Origin: Euryarchaeota archaeon RBG_13_57_23
GTDB lineage: Archaea; Thermoplasmatota; Thermoplasmata; UBA10834
Direction: 5' to 3'
DNA: 29,736 bases
Assembly: GCA_001800675.1 (NCBI GenBank)
Contig: MGVW01000021.1
Location: 1 to 29,736 of the forward strand
The notes beneath the pieces were generated by a model. The model was not told where the DNA came from. It made no database searches and saw nothing but the letters and a program-made list of their open reading frames with translations. Positions 7,124-15,443 of this stretch are shown here, piece by piece (the stretch's first letter is position 1; every line of letters begins with the position of its first letter). A program made the position numbers and the translations under genes.

Positions 7124-9451
7124 CTACCCTTCCTCCTCGCCGAATCTCTGTCTCAGCACGGTATGGATACCTTCACCGATAACCCTACCTATTCCCTCGA
7201 CTCGCATAAGCTCTTCGACGTCCGCATCCGCTATCCCCTTGATGCTTCCGAAGCGCTTCAGGAGCCTCTGAGCGAGGGTAGCTGACACATTCGGCAGCCC
7301 CTGCACCATGAACATCTGTCTGCTCGCAGGGTCGAGGGTGGTCTGAACGGGTTTCCTTCGCCCGCTCTGTTTGGCTTCTTCCTGCTTGAAGAGCGAGGCG
7401 ATCATCGTAGCTGTCTCGGAAGGACTGCCCGTCGAAAGGACCGATACATGATACTCCGCGAGCACAGCGCTGAGGGCATCGTATACCGCGGCGTTCCCGG
7501 CCTGCGAGCCTTCGCCCTGAGGAGCTCCTTGGACGATCAAGATAGGATGCAGATACTCGTGCTTGAGCTTCGCCAGGGTCGCGAAGACCGAGCCGTCCGA
7601 GATGCCCTGTATGAACTGGTCCACGGTGTGGATTGATGCCGCCACCCTGGGGGATATGACGACATCGGCGTTCTCGAGGTCGCGCTCCTCGACCGCGAAG
7701 CCAGATCCTTCCAGCTCATCTTTCAGGCCCATCTTGGAGGCTCTTGGGGAAATGATGATTGACTGCCCCTCAGATCCGCTCTTCTTCTCGAACTGGCCGA
7801 GTGATTTCTGACCTTTCTTCTCGGCGACCTTCATCGAGAGCTCTTCCTTGGGGGTGACCGTCATCAGGTTCTCGAGCTGGTCCTTCGTCAGCGGTGCTGG
7901 AGCTGCTCTCTGCTCCGGGGGCAGGCCTTTCTTCGCCCTCAACTTCCTTTTCAGCGAATCGAGCTCCCTCCGCATCTGCATCTCTTTCTTCCGGCTCGAC
8001 CAGAGATAGGCCTCGTCTTTCGTGTCCCTGGTGACCAATACGATGACGCGTCCAGCCCTCCTTCTGCCCGTCCTCCCTCTCCTCTGTATCGTCCTTATCT
8101 CCGACGGTACTGGCTCGTAGAACACTACGAGGTCTGTGGAGGGAATGTCCAGACCCTCTTCGGCGATCGACGTCGACACAAGGATGTTGAACTCGCCTTT
8201 CTGGAACCTCTCGATGATTGACTTCTGCTCTTTCTGTTTGAGTCCGATGTCCTCGCCTTTGCTTGCCTGGCCAACGAATCGCGCCGGATTGAACCCCTCG
8301 ACCTTCTCTAGCATTTGGGTCATCAGTTCGCACGTGTCCCTGTAGTGCGTGAACACGATTACCCTCGAATCTGGCTTTGCGAGGAATTGCTGTTTCAGGA
8401 TTGGGACCATCTTCTCGAGCTTTGGGTGATCCCTCTCCATCCCGTACAATAGGGTCCTGGCCTGCTGGAACCGTGCATCCTTCACAATGTCCCGCGAGGC
8501 CTTGGATCCGTCTTTCTCGCTGCCCTCCTTCGATATCTTGTCCAGGTAGTTCTCCAAAGCACCCTTGCCCTGAGTCTCGGCGAGCTCGATCGCGTGATTG
8601 ACCTTCATCGCGAGCGCCTGGATGCTGGCCGCCCTGAACAGATGGATGTTCTTCTTGCCGGAGTTGAGTCGCGCCCTGACGACGTTTCCAACCTCGAGCA
8701 GATCTCTCGTGGTCGGAGGCTTCTTCGGTTCAAGAAACCCGTATTCCACGAGTTTCTTGATCTGTTCGTCGTAGATCTGCTTGAGCAGGTAGGTTATCCT
8801 GCCCATTCCCTCCTGGACATTGACAGCGATGTACTCTGTCGAGACATCCTGGGTGTACTTGACGACATCCTCGTCGAATTCGGAACGTATTTCGACACCG
8901 GTGATGCCCAGGTTCTCGCAGACCTCTGCGATCTTGGAGACATCTGAACCAGGGGAGGCGGTCATTCCAAGGACGCGCCCTCCTTTCTGAGCGTACCACT
9001 TACCTACGGTGACGTACGCATAATCTCCCACGGCCCTGTGTGCCTCATCGAACACGACGAGGTCGACGTCCGCCAGCCCAATTCTGCCTTCCAACAGATC
9101 GTTCTCGACTACCTGGGGCGTCGAGACGATAAGTCGGCTGGATTTCCACTGCTCTTTCCGGTCGTCAGGATTCACCTCTCCGGTGAAGACGACCGGCTCG
9201 AATCGCAGAAGATGGTCTCTCATGAAGCCGGCATGCTGCTCAACAAGCGGTTTCGTCGGGGCCAGGAAAAGGATCTTGCCCTTTCCCCGTAGAAAAGTCT
9301 CGGCGATTACGATGAGGGCGACTATTGTCTTCCCCATGCCTGTGGGCAGAACGACCAATGTCGATTCGCGCAAAGCTGTGGCTGCTATGTTGACCTGATA
9401 GTCCCTCTGTTCTGTGCTAGAGGGTTTGATCAGCTCGTGCTCCAGGAACAC
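7124..9451 (-). CDS. hef: Hef-type helicase with degenerate XPF-family nuclease domain
   Basis: Archaeal relative of FANCM, acting on stalled replication forks. The 775 residues show a complete SF2 helicase: PTGMGKT (36-42), DEAH (135-138), TAS (164-166), Hef insertion to about 350, and motif VI QRRGRTGR (456-463). A basic linker leads to an XPF-like nuclease fold (about 564-680) and a final (HhH)2 domain (about 716-770: QGLPNVSATLAQRLL, VEGIGRVIGEGI). The nuclease signature is destroyed: the usual DxRE is SPRA (568-571) and the usual ERK triad is SIH (606-608). Start is GTG 9451; only a weak AAAGG precedes it. It is followed without a gap by a small zinc-ribbon gene, then rpoL and truD, and preceded by an iscA-like gene 54 nt upstream. 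Helicase assignment is certain; loss of cutting activity is inferred. Confidence 0.93.
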   Translation of the reverse strand: MFLEHELIKPSSTEQRDYQVNIAATALRESTLVVLPTGMGKTIVALIVIAETFLRGKGKILFLAPTKPLVEQHAGFMRDHLLRFEPVVFTGEVNPDDRKEQWKSSRLIVSTPQVVENDLLEGRIGLADVDLVVFDEAHRAVGDYAYVTVGKWYAQKGGRVLGMTASPGSDVSKIAEVCENLGITGVEIRSEFDEDVVKYTQDVSTEYIAVNVQEGMGRITYLLKQIYDEQIKKLVEYGFLEPKKPPTTRDLLEVGNVVRARLNSGKKNIHLFRAASIQALAMKVNHAIELAETQGKGALENYLDKISKEGSEKDGSKASRDIVKDARFQQARTLLYGMERDHPKLEKMVPILKQQFLAKPDSRVIVFTHYRDTCELMTQMLEKVEGFNPARFVGQASKGEDIGLKQKEQKSIIERFQKGEFNILVSTSIAEEGLDIPSTDLVVFYEPVPSEIRTIQRRGRTGRRRAGRVIVLVTRDTKDEAYLWSSRKKEMQMRRELDSLKRKLRAKKGLPPEQRAAPAPLTKDQLENLMTVTPKEELSMKVAEKKGQKSLGQFEKKSGSEGQSIIISPRASKMGLKDELEGSGFAVEERDLENADVVISPRVAASIHTVDQFIQGISDGSVFATLAKLKHEYLHPILIVQGAPQGEGSQAGNAAVYDALSAVLAEYHVSVLSTGSPSETATMIASLFKQEEAKQSGRRKPVQTTLDPASRQMFMVQGLPNVSATLAQRLLKRFGSIKGIADADVEELMRVEGIGRVIGEGIHTVLRQRFGEEEG

Positions 9452-9505
9452 GAGCCTTTGAGAACTGACCGAGGGTATGAATCTTTTCGCTCGGGTCCGC
9501 CGAAT

Positions 9506-9823
9506 CTAGTGGCAGCCCGCGCACGTGGTGCATGCGGTCGTGCCAGTCGATTTGACGCGGACGATGACGCCGGGTCCCTCAGGAGTGTCTACGGAGTCCA
9601 CGATGGCCTCCTTCAGCTCCTCTTCGAGCCCCTTCTCGTAGATCAGGGTAAAACCGTCGACCTTGGTCTCGATGTCCTCATCCTTCTTCTTGTCAAAAGC
9701 CATCATGTATGATGGACCTGAACAGGAGTATCCAGCAAAGAACACCCGGATGGGGTCCGACTTCTTGGCTTCCTTCACTATTGCGTTTATCGTCTCGACT
9801 GCTTTTGGCGTGACTGTGATCAT
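9506..9823 (-). CDS. HesB/IscA-like A-type iron-sulfur carrier with unusual C-terminus
   Basis: A 105-residue protein of the HesB/IscA (Fe-S biogenesis) fold: it opens MITVTPKAVETINAIVKE, with FAGYSCSGPSYMMAFD around C34, and ends with three cysteines and a histidine. Classical A-type carriers use one internal Cys and a C-terminal CGC; here the tail reads C98-TT-C101-AG-C104-H. The protein may bind a cluster or metal with a different geometry. Promoter: TATA TTAAATATG at 9865-9857 and AGAGG seven bases before the ATG. The IscU/IscS pair is 13 kb away in the same window. Confidence 0.8.
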   Translation of the reverse strand: MITVTPKAVETINAIVKEAKKSDPIRVFFAGYSCSGPSYMMAFDKKKDEDIETKVDGFTLIYEKGLEEELKEAIVDSVDTPEGPGVIVRVKSTGTTACTTCAGCH

Positions 9824-9856
9824 CTGATTGCCTCTATGGTTGTTGAGGATGGAACC

Positions 9857-9865
9857 ATATTTAAT
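9857..9865 (-). promoter_or_regulatory. TATA box of the iscA-like gene
   Basis: TTAAATATG on the minus strand, centred 38 nt before the ATG at 9823. It predicts a start near 9835 and a short leader that just accommodates the AGAGG ribosome site. It may also serve hef and the genes downstream. Confidence 0.55.
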
Positions 9866-9942
9866 TGTTTGCGCCTAATAAACGCAAGGTGTCGTCTGGC
9901 TACTTAAGGCACCTTGAGGGGGAAATATTGTCATCCTCCGCA

Positions 9943-11283
9943 TCAGGGCTTGACCTTCTCGAATCCTTCTCCACCAATGGGTTTGGTCGCGTCAATGCCC
10001 ATTTTTGTCGTCGTCTCGTCGGCGCTTGGGTCGAGGCTGCTACCTCTGGCGTTCTCAATCATGACCAGACCCTTGTGCCCCTGAAAACGAGTGGCGACCG
10101 CCCACTCGACTTCCTGGTCGTCGAAGATGTCTATGTCACTGTCCACGACAGTGACCATCTTCATCGAGGGGTGCGCTCCGAGAGCGGCCATGATCGCGTT
10201 GATGCCGTCGCCCTCCTTCTGCTTGGTGATCGAGACAACTCCATGCAACCAGCAGCATCCCCCCTCGGTGAGCCTGGTTGCATGCACTTCTGGCACCGCC
10301 AGTCCTACGGCTCTCCTTATGACGGGCTCTCGCGGCATGCCCATCATGAGGTAGTGTTCGTTCGCACCTGGCAGGATCACCTGGAATATCGGGTCGTCGA
10401 CATGGTAGATCCTGTCGATCTCCACGACGGGCTGCTTGCGGACCGGGTCGACCGTTCCCGTGATGTCAACGAACGGGCCCTCGTCATGAACCTCCTTGGT
10501 CACCCTACCCTCGAAAACGTATTCCGCGAACGCAGGCACGAGAAGGCCGTTCCTTATCTTCCGCACGCATACTGGTTCTCCCAGACACAACTGCCTGAGC
10601 GAGTTCGCGATTGTCAGCTCATCCTTTCCAAACTCGACGTTCATCGCCCCTGCGAGCATCACGGAAGGGCAAAGCCCGACCGCTACGGCGATCTTGAGGT
10701 CTTCTCCCTTCGCCATCGCCCGTTTGTGGAGCGCATACAGGTGACGCGGGACCACTCTCATCGCGAACTTGTTCTCATCGAGCAGCATCAACCGGTGGTA
10801 TGACATGTTCCTGATGTCGTCGTGCTCGGAAATCACCACGCCTGCCGTGATGAATCTGCCTCCATCCGTCGGATAGAACTTCGGAATTGCCGATTCCTGC
10901 AGGTCGAAATCGGTCAGGATGTTCTTGTCGAAAGGAGCGTTGTCGATCTCTTGTGGGGGAGCCGGGTGATCCATCGCCTGCATCATCTTCATGGAAAGGT
11001 CTGCTGGGGTTACCGCCATCGCACTGGCGATCCTCTCTCGAGTCGACCATAGGTTGCCAACGGCCCTGAATCCGTCGAGATTCTCGAAAAACACGGGTTT
11101 GGTCTTCTCCTTCCAGAGCGCCTTCGTTATCTCGAGCTCCCTCGAGACTCGGCCTTTCACCGTAGTGGTCTCCGGGAACTCTTCGAGAAGCTTCCTGATG
11201 GACAGACTGACCGCCTCTTTGATGCATTGGCTAATGCGTATTTCTATCCTTTCTCGAACTTGGAGAGATACCTTCCCAGTCAA
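9943..11283 (-). CDS. UbiD-family decarboxylase (probable anhydromevalonate phosphate decarboxylase)
   Basis: A prenylated-FMN-dependent UbiD-family decarboxylase of up to 446 residues. Family motifs include PVFFENLDG (about 63-71), IPKFYPTDGGRFITAG in the prFMN-binding region, EFGKDELTIANSL, RKQPVVEIDRIYH, and HPSMKMVTVVDSDIDIFD near the C-terminus. In archaea the common member of this family is anhydromevalonate phosphate decarboxylase of the modified mevalonate pathway for isoprenoid lipids; that specific call rests on the lineage, not on neighbours. The start is uncertain. TTG 11283 lies only eight bases from the TATA box shared with gltX, that is, upstream of the predicted transcription start near 11264, and no in-frame ATG or GTG follows before conserved sequence. 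The first 25 residues may therefore not be translated. Confidence 0.85.
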   Translation of the reverse strand: MTGKVSLQVRERIEIRISQCIKEAVSLSIRKLLEEFPETTTVKGRVSRELEITKALWKEKTKPVFFENLDGFRAVGNLWSTRERIASAMAVTPADLSMKMMQAMDHPAPPQEIDNAPFDKNILTDFDLQESAIPKFYPTDGGRFITAGVVISEHDDIRNMSYHRLMLLDENKFAMRVVPRHLYALHKRAMAKGEDLKIAVAVGLCPSVMLAGAMNVEFGKDELTIANSLRQLCLGEPVCVRKIRNGLLVPAFAEYVFEGRVTKEVHDEGPFVDITGTVDPVRKQPVVEIDRIYHVDDPIFQVILPGANEHYLMMGMPREPVIRRAVGLAVPEVHATRLTEGGCCWLHGVVSITKQKEGDGINAIMAALGAHPSMKMVTVVDSDIDIFDDQEVEWAVATRFQGHKGLVMIENARGSSLDPSADETTTKMGIDATKPIGGEGFEKVKP

Positions 11284-11285
11284 AT

Positions 11286-11295
11286 CTATTTATAG
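11286..11295. promoter_or_regulatory. Near-palindromic TATA box between ubiD-family gene and gltX
   Basis: CTATTTATAG reads as a TATA box in both directions. On the plus strand its centre is 27 nt before the GTG of gltX, so that transcript should be leaderless. On the minus strand it predicts a start near 11264, inside the annotated N-terminus of the ubiD-family gene. One box may therefore drive both genes. Confidence 0.6.
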
Positions 11296-11317
11296 ATACC
11301 CGCCAATCGAGTCGCCC

Positions 11318-12985
11318 GTGGAAATCGAGGCCACTGTGCGCAAGTACGCGCTGCAGAATGCGGTTCAGTTCAATGGCAAAGCCACTGTGGGAGCCGTTCT
11401 CGGGAAGGTCATGGCCGAGGACCCGGAGCTTCGGTCGAGAGCGAAAGAGATCACGGGTATTGCCAGGCAAGTGATTGATTCAGTGAACTCGATGAGCCTC
11501 GTCGCCCAGAAGGACGCCCTGCTGTCGTTGGCGCCTGAGCTACTTGTGAAGGAGACTAAGGTCAGGGAGGTCTCCTTGCCGGACCTGAGGAATGTGGCAG
11601 GCGAGGTGCGCATGCGCATGGCGCCAAACCCATCAGGGCCGTTGCACGTGGGTCACTCGAGAATGGCCATCCTGAACGACGAGTACGTCAAGAGATACGG
11701 CGGCATTTGCTACAATAGGTTCGAGGACACTGACCCGGCGCGGATCGATCCTACAGGCTATGACACGATTCCGGAGGATTTAGACTGGCTCGGAGTGACC
11801 ATTCACAAGACGCTCATTCAGAGCGACAGGTTCCAGATCTACTACGACGTGGCGAAGCAGCTCCTTGAGAAGGGCAAAGCGTACGTCTGCACCTGCAAAC
11901 CAGAGGACTGGCGTGAGCTGAAGAATCACAAGAAAGCGTGTCCGCACAGGGAGCAGCCGCTGAACGAGCAGATGCTCCGCTGGGACAAGATGTTCGACGG
12001 GTCGTACAAGCCCGAAGAGGCCTCGCTTATGGTGAAGACCGACCTCGCCCATCCGAACCCCGCAATCAGGGACTTCGTCGGCCTTCGGATTGACGATACG
12101 CCCCATCCGAGGACTGGAACAAAATTCAGGGTGTACCCGTTGATGAACCTATCAGTGGCCGTCGACGACCATCTCCTCGATCTCACGCATGTGCTTCGCG
12201 GCAAGGATCATTTGAACAACACGTACAGACAGGAATATGTCTTCGATTACTTCGGTTGGAAGAAGCCAGAGTACATACACTATGGAAGGATCTCGCTCGA
12301 GGATGTTCAGCTCTCGACTTCAAAGATGGCGAAGGGCATTCGAGAAGGGCTGTACTCTGGGTGGGACGATCCCCAGCTCGGTACACTTCGAGCTCTCAGG
12401 CGTAGGGGAATAATGCCAGAATCACTCAGGCGCTATTGGATCGAGGTCGGTATCAAGGAAGTCGACATCGAGTTCTCGTGGAAGACCCTCTACTCGTTCA
12501 ACCGCGATTTGATAGACGATTCCGCGAACAGATACTTCTTCGTCGCAGACCCGGTGAAACTCACGATCGAGGACGCTCCGAAGCTCGTGGCGAAGGCGCC
12601 CTTCCATCCGGACCACCCAGAAAGGGGTGTAAGGGACCTACATGTTGGGGACGATAGCGCGGTTCTGGTGAGCAAGGATGACTTGGCTTCGAATCCGTCG
12701 AGGCTCAGGCTCAAGGACCTGTGCAACATCGAGTTGAGGGACGGGGCGGTTCAGTATGCGGGAAACGATCTCTCCGTCCTCAAAGAGGGTGTGCGGATAG
12801 TCCACTGGGCACCTATGGATTCAGTTCAGGCGGAGGTATTGATGACGGATGGCTCCGTAAGGAAGGGAGTCGCGGAGCGCGGTCTCGCGGACGCACTGGG
12901 CCAAGTCGTTCAGTTGGAAAGATTCGCATTTGTGCGGGTGGAGCGGGCGACTCCAACTGTGCGGTGCGTGTTCACTCACAAGTGA
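11318..12985 (+). CDS. gltX: Glutamyl-tRNA synthetase, archaeal type
   Basis: Charges tRNA-Glu, and in archaea commonly tRNA-Gln as well. The protein has 555 residues. A helical N-terminal extension (1-95) is followed by the class I catalytic domain with PNPSGPLHVGH (HVGH 110-113), a zinc-type cluster C191-T-C193 and C208-P-H210, and the KMSKS counterpart SKMAK (335-339). The C-terminal half (about 400-555) is the beta-barrel anticodon-binding type found in archaeal and eukaryotic GluRS/GlnRS, ending in VRCVFTHK. GTG 11318 is preferred because it stands 27 nt after a TATA box and starts the archaeal N-terminal helix; upstream sequence in frame belongs to the opposing gene. The stop is three bases from the convergent radical SAM stop. 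Confidence 0.95.
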   Translation: MEIEATVRKYALQNAVQFNGKATVGAVLGKVMAEDPELRSRAKEITGIARQVIDSVNSMSLVAQKDALLSLAPELLVKETKVREVSLPDLRNVAGEVRMRMAPNPSGPLHVGHSRMAILNDEYVKRYGGICYNRFEDTDPARIDPTGYDTIPEDLDWLGVTIHKTLIQSDRFQIYYDVAKQLLEKGKAYVCTCKPEDWRELKNHKKACPHREQPLNEQMLRWDKMFDGSYKPEEASLMVKTDLAHPNPAIRDFVGLRIDDTPHPRTGTKFRVYPLMNLSVAVDDHLLDLTHVLRGKDHLNNTYRQEYVFDYFGWKKPEYIHYGRISLEDVQLSTSKMAKGIREGLYSGWDDPQLGTLRALRRRGIMPESLRRYWIEVGIKEVDIEFSWKTLYSFNRDLIDDSANRYFFVADPVKLTIEDAPKLVAKAPFHPDHPERGVRDLHVGDDSAVLVSKDDLASNPSRLRLKDLCNIELRDGAVQYAGNDLSVLKEGVRIVHWAPMDSVQAEVLMTDGSVRKGVAERGLADALGQVVQLERFAFVRVERATPTVRCVFTHK

Positions 12986-12988
12986 GAT

Positions 12989-14029
12989 TCACACGTCCCA
13001 GAAGGGGACGATATCGCACGAAAGGCACGAATGACACATCGTCTTGAAACCAAGGGTCGTCAATCCATAGGATTGAAGGATCTTCTTCTCTTCTTCTGCA
13101 AGGCGGAGCATCCTTTCTGCTGTAACTGGTATGAGGGCACCCAAGGCTCGCTCGAGTTCTGGGGCATTGTATTGATTCGTGCGCAGCGCCCTCAGCGTGG
13201 CGACGGCTCCAGTATTCGCGAGAACTCTAACCCCTTCAAGTACGTTCTCGTCGGTCTCTCCCAGCCCGTAGATAATGTTCGAGGAGACTCTGTTCTTCCC
13301 GAAGACCTCGGAGGCGTGGATGATCATGTGCATGATTGTGTCAAAGTCTCTGTTCGGACAGACCTTCTCGAAAATGTCTCTGTCGAACGACTCGATGTTG
13401 AGCTTGATCTCGTCTGCTCCAGCTTCTTTGAGCATTTCGACTTCGTCTGGGCGAGTCACATAGGGCTCGACCCCGATAGCCGTTCTTGGAAACAGCTTGC
13501 GCGTGGCGGACACGAGGCCAGCCATACGCCTAACGGCCATAGCTGGTGAAGAAGGGACCCCGCTGGTGAAAGACACAGACTGGAAGCCCTCCTTCCTGGA
13601 GGCGTCTTTGACCATGTCGATGATCTTCTCATCAGTGAGGTTCTTGGTGATGCCCTCATTCAGCCTAGGGGTGGCGCAGAACTTGCAGTCCATGATGCAA
13701 GTGCTGTCTATGTTGATGAATGCCTGGTGAGGCGCATGATAGAGCGTGGGAACGAGACTGACACCTGCAATGAAAACCTCTCCATTTCGGAGGATCGACA
13801 TCTCGTCCCCGTCCCGAAGTAGCTCGAACTCGCCTTCGTCTCTCGATATCGATTTCTTGGCCCTGGTATTTCCGAATGAGAACACGACCGCGGTGCTTCC
13901 CGCCCCTGGGCCTGCCGTGGACCGGCTGGGAAGGAACGGCAGCCTGGAATCCTTCGGTACCTTGACCGCTCCTCCGGCCAGAAGCTCGGCTTTTGCACGG
14001 GCTGTGGACGGGCTCACTTTCGTTTCCAT
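12989..14029 (-). CDS. Radical SAM enzyme with extra C-terminal cysteine cluster
   Basis: A 346-residue radical SAM protein. The SAM-cluster motif is C111-IMD-C115-KF-C118 within NIDSTCIMDCKFC, after a beta-rich N-terminal region. Later motifs fit a TIM-barrel enzyme: SFTSGVPSS (the glycine-rich SAM contact), GVEPYVTRPDEVEMLKEAG, IKLNIES and NIIYGLGETDENV. The C-terminus carries C332-HS-C335-LS-C338-D, which could hold a second Fe-S cluster. Two clusters are typical of sulfur-inserting enzymes such as lipoyl or biotin synthases, but also of SPASM-like peptide modifiers; I cannot place the family. It overlaps the end of the preceding cysS by 16 nt, so it belongs to the cysK-cysE-cysS transcript. 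That context hints at cysteine- or sulfur-related chemistry; this is inference. Confidence 0.85.
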   Translation of the reverse strand: METKVSPSTARAKAELLAGGAVKVPKDSRLPFLPSRSTAGPGAGSTAVVFSFGNTRAKKSISRDEGEFELLRDGDEMSILRNGEVFIAGVSLVPTLYHAPHQAFINIDSTCIMDCKFCATPRLNEGITKNLTDEKIIDMVKDASRKEGFQSVSFTSGVPSSPAMAVRRMAGLVSATRKLFPRTAIGVEPYVTRPDEVEMLKEAGADEIKLNIESFDRDIFEKVCPNRDFDTIMHMIIHASEVFGKNRVSSNIIYGLGETDENVLEGVRVLANTGAVATLRALRTNQYNAPELERALGALIPVTAERMLRLAEEEKKILQSYGLTTLGFKTMCHSCLSCDIVPFWDV

Positions 14030-15411
14030 ACGGCACCATCTTGCGTGTCCTGTATCTCGATGCCTAGCTCCGCGAGCCTCTTCCTGATGGTGTCTGCCTG
14101 GGCGAAGTCCTTGCGCTCCCGGGCCTCCTCCCTCATCTCGAGCAGGAGGTCGACGAGCTTTCCAGAAAGGTCCTCTCCGGTTCTCTGCGTCTCCACAAGG
14201 ACATCGAATATACTGTTGAACTTATCAAACACGTCGATGACATTCTGAGCTCCCTTCTGGCTCAGCTTCCCATCGCTCAAGAGCTTGTTCGCCTCCCTCG
14301 AGAGGTCGTACATGACAGCAATGGCTTCCCGCGTGCTGAAATCGTCGTCCATCTTGGCTTCGAAGTCTTTCGCGGCCTTTTCACACAGCTCAGAAGCATC
14401 GTCGGTGCCTTTGCTGGTCGTGAGGACCGCCTTCATGGAACTGTAAGTGTTCTGGAGTCTCTCGAGCGCCTTGCCGGCTTCCTCCAATGATTTCTCATTG
14501 TAATCCAGAGGCTGGCTATACTGAGCATTCAGCAGGTAGAATCTGACAGTGCCTGGAGTATGCTTGCCCAGTATGTCCTTGATCAGGAAGAAATTCTTGA
14601 GGGATTTCGACATCTTCTCTTGGTCGATAGTCAGCAAACCGTTGTGCATCCAGTATCTAACGAAGGGAGCGTCGTTGTATGCCTCTGACTGGAGTATTTC
14701 GTTCTCGTGGTGCGGGAAGATTAGTTCGGTCCCGCCACCGTGGATGTCGACCGTCTTTCCGATATGCTTCAGGCACATCGCGCTGCACTCGATGTGCCAC
14801 CCGGGCCTTCCTTTCCCCCAGGGGCTATCCCAGGCGATCTCACCTGGTTTGGCGGCCTTCCACAAGGCGAAATCCATCGGATTCTGCTTGTCCTCCCCGG
14901 GCTCTATCCTGGCGCCAGCCTGCATCTGGTCGAGGTTCTGCCTTGATAGTTTGCCATACTCCTTGGCCTTTCTCACGCTGAAGTACACGGAGCCGTTTGA
15001 CTCGTATGCGTATCCCTTGTCAATCAGCCCCTGGACCATCCGGATGATGTCCTCCATGGTGTCGCTGGCCTTCGGGTAGACGCTCGCCCTCCGTATACGG
15101 AGGGCGTCCATGTCTCCGAAGTACTCGTCGATCATGCGCTGCGAGAGCTTCAGCGGGTCGATGCCTATCTCGTTCGCTCTTGCGATGATCTTGTCATCGA
15201 CATCCGTGAAGTTGGTGACGTGTTTCACATCATAGCCTCGGTGCCTCAGCCACCGGACGATGACATCGAAGTTGATCGCCGACTTAGCATGACCGAGGTG
15301 AGACTGATCGTATACCGTAACGCCGCAGACGTAGATGCCTATCTTGTCTTTGTGAAGCGGCTCCAGAGGTTCTTTCCTCTTAGTCAGCGTATTGTACAAA
15401 ACGAGCGCCAT
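14014..15411 (-). CDS. cysS: Cysteinyl-tRNA synthetase
   Basis: Class I synthetase that attaches cysteine to tRNA-Cys. The 465 residues contain HLGH (38-41), the zinc ligands C29, C209, H234 and E238 (HHENE), and KMSKS (266-270), all intact. The anticodon-binding region lies after about 310, and the short C-terminal domain ends in LGIEIQDTQDGAVWKRK, a bacterial-like ending. Presence of this enzyme means charging does not depend on the indirect SepRS/SepCysS route. It follows cysE by about 32 nt and overlaps the radical SAM gene downstream. The cognate tRNA-Cys lies 3.3 kb away. Confidence 0.97.
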   Translation of the reverse strand: MALVLYNTLTKRKEPLEPLHKDKIGIYVCGVTVYDQSHLGHAKSAINFDVIVRWLRHRGYDVKHVTNFTDVDDKIIARANEIGIDPLKLSQRMIDEYFGDMDALRIRRASVYPKASDTMEDIIRMVQGLIDKGYAYESNGSVYFSVRKAKEYGKLSRQNLDQMQAGARIEPGEDKQNPMDFALWKAAKPGEIAWDSPWGKGRPGWHIECSAMCLKHIGKTVDIHGGGTELIFPHHENEILQSEAYNDAPFVRYWMHNGLLTIDQEKMSKSLKNFFLIKDILGKHTPGTVRFYLLNAQYSQPLDYNEKSLEEAGKALERLQNTYSSMKAVLTTSKGTDDASELCEKAAKDFEAKMDDDFSTREAIAVMYDLSREANKLLSDGKLSQKGAQNVIDVFDKFNSIFDVLVETQRTGEDLSGKLVDLLLEMREEARERKDFAQADTIRKRLAELGIEIQDTQDGAVWKRK

Positions 15412-15443
15412 CGGCTATCGCCTCTCGAATGACTGGAAAGCTC

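Noticed and set aside
9865..10803. A 312-residue plus-strand frame opposite the ubiD-family gene
   Set aside because: Its composition (His/Arg/Val-rich, no motif) is that of an antisense frame of a high-GC gene; the minus frame has clear UbiD signatures.
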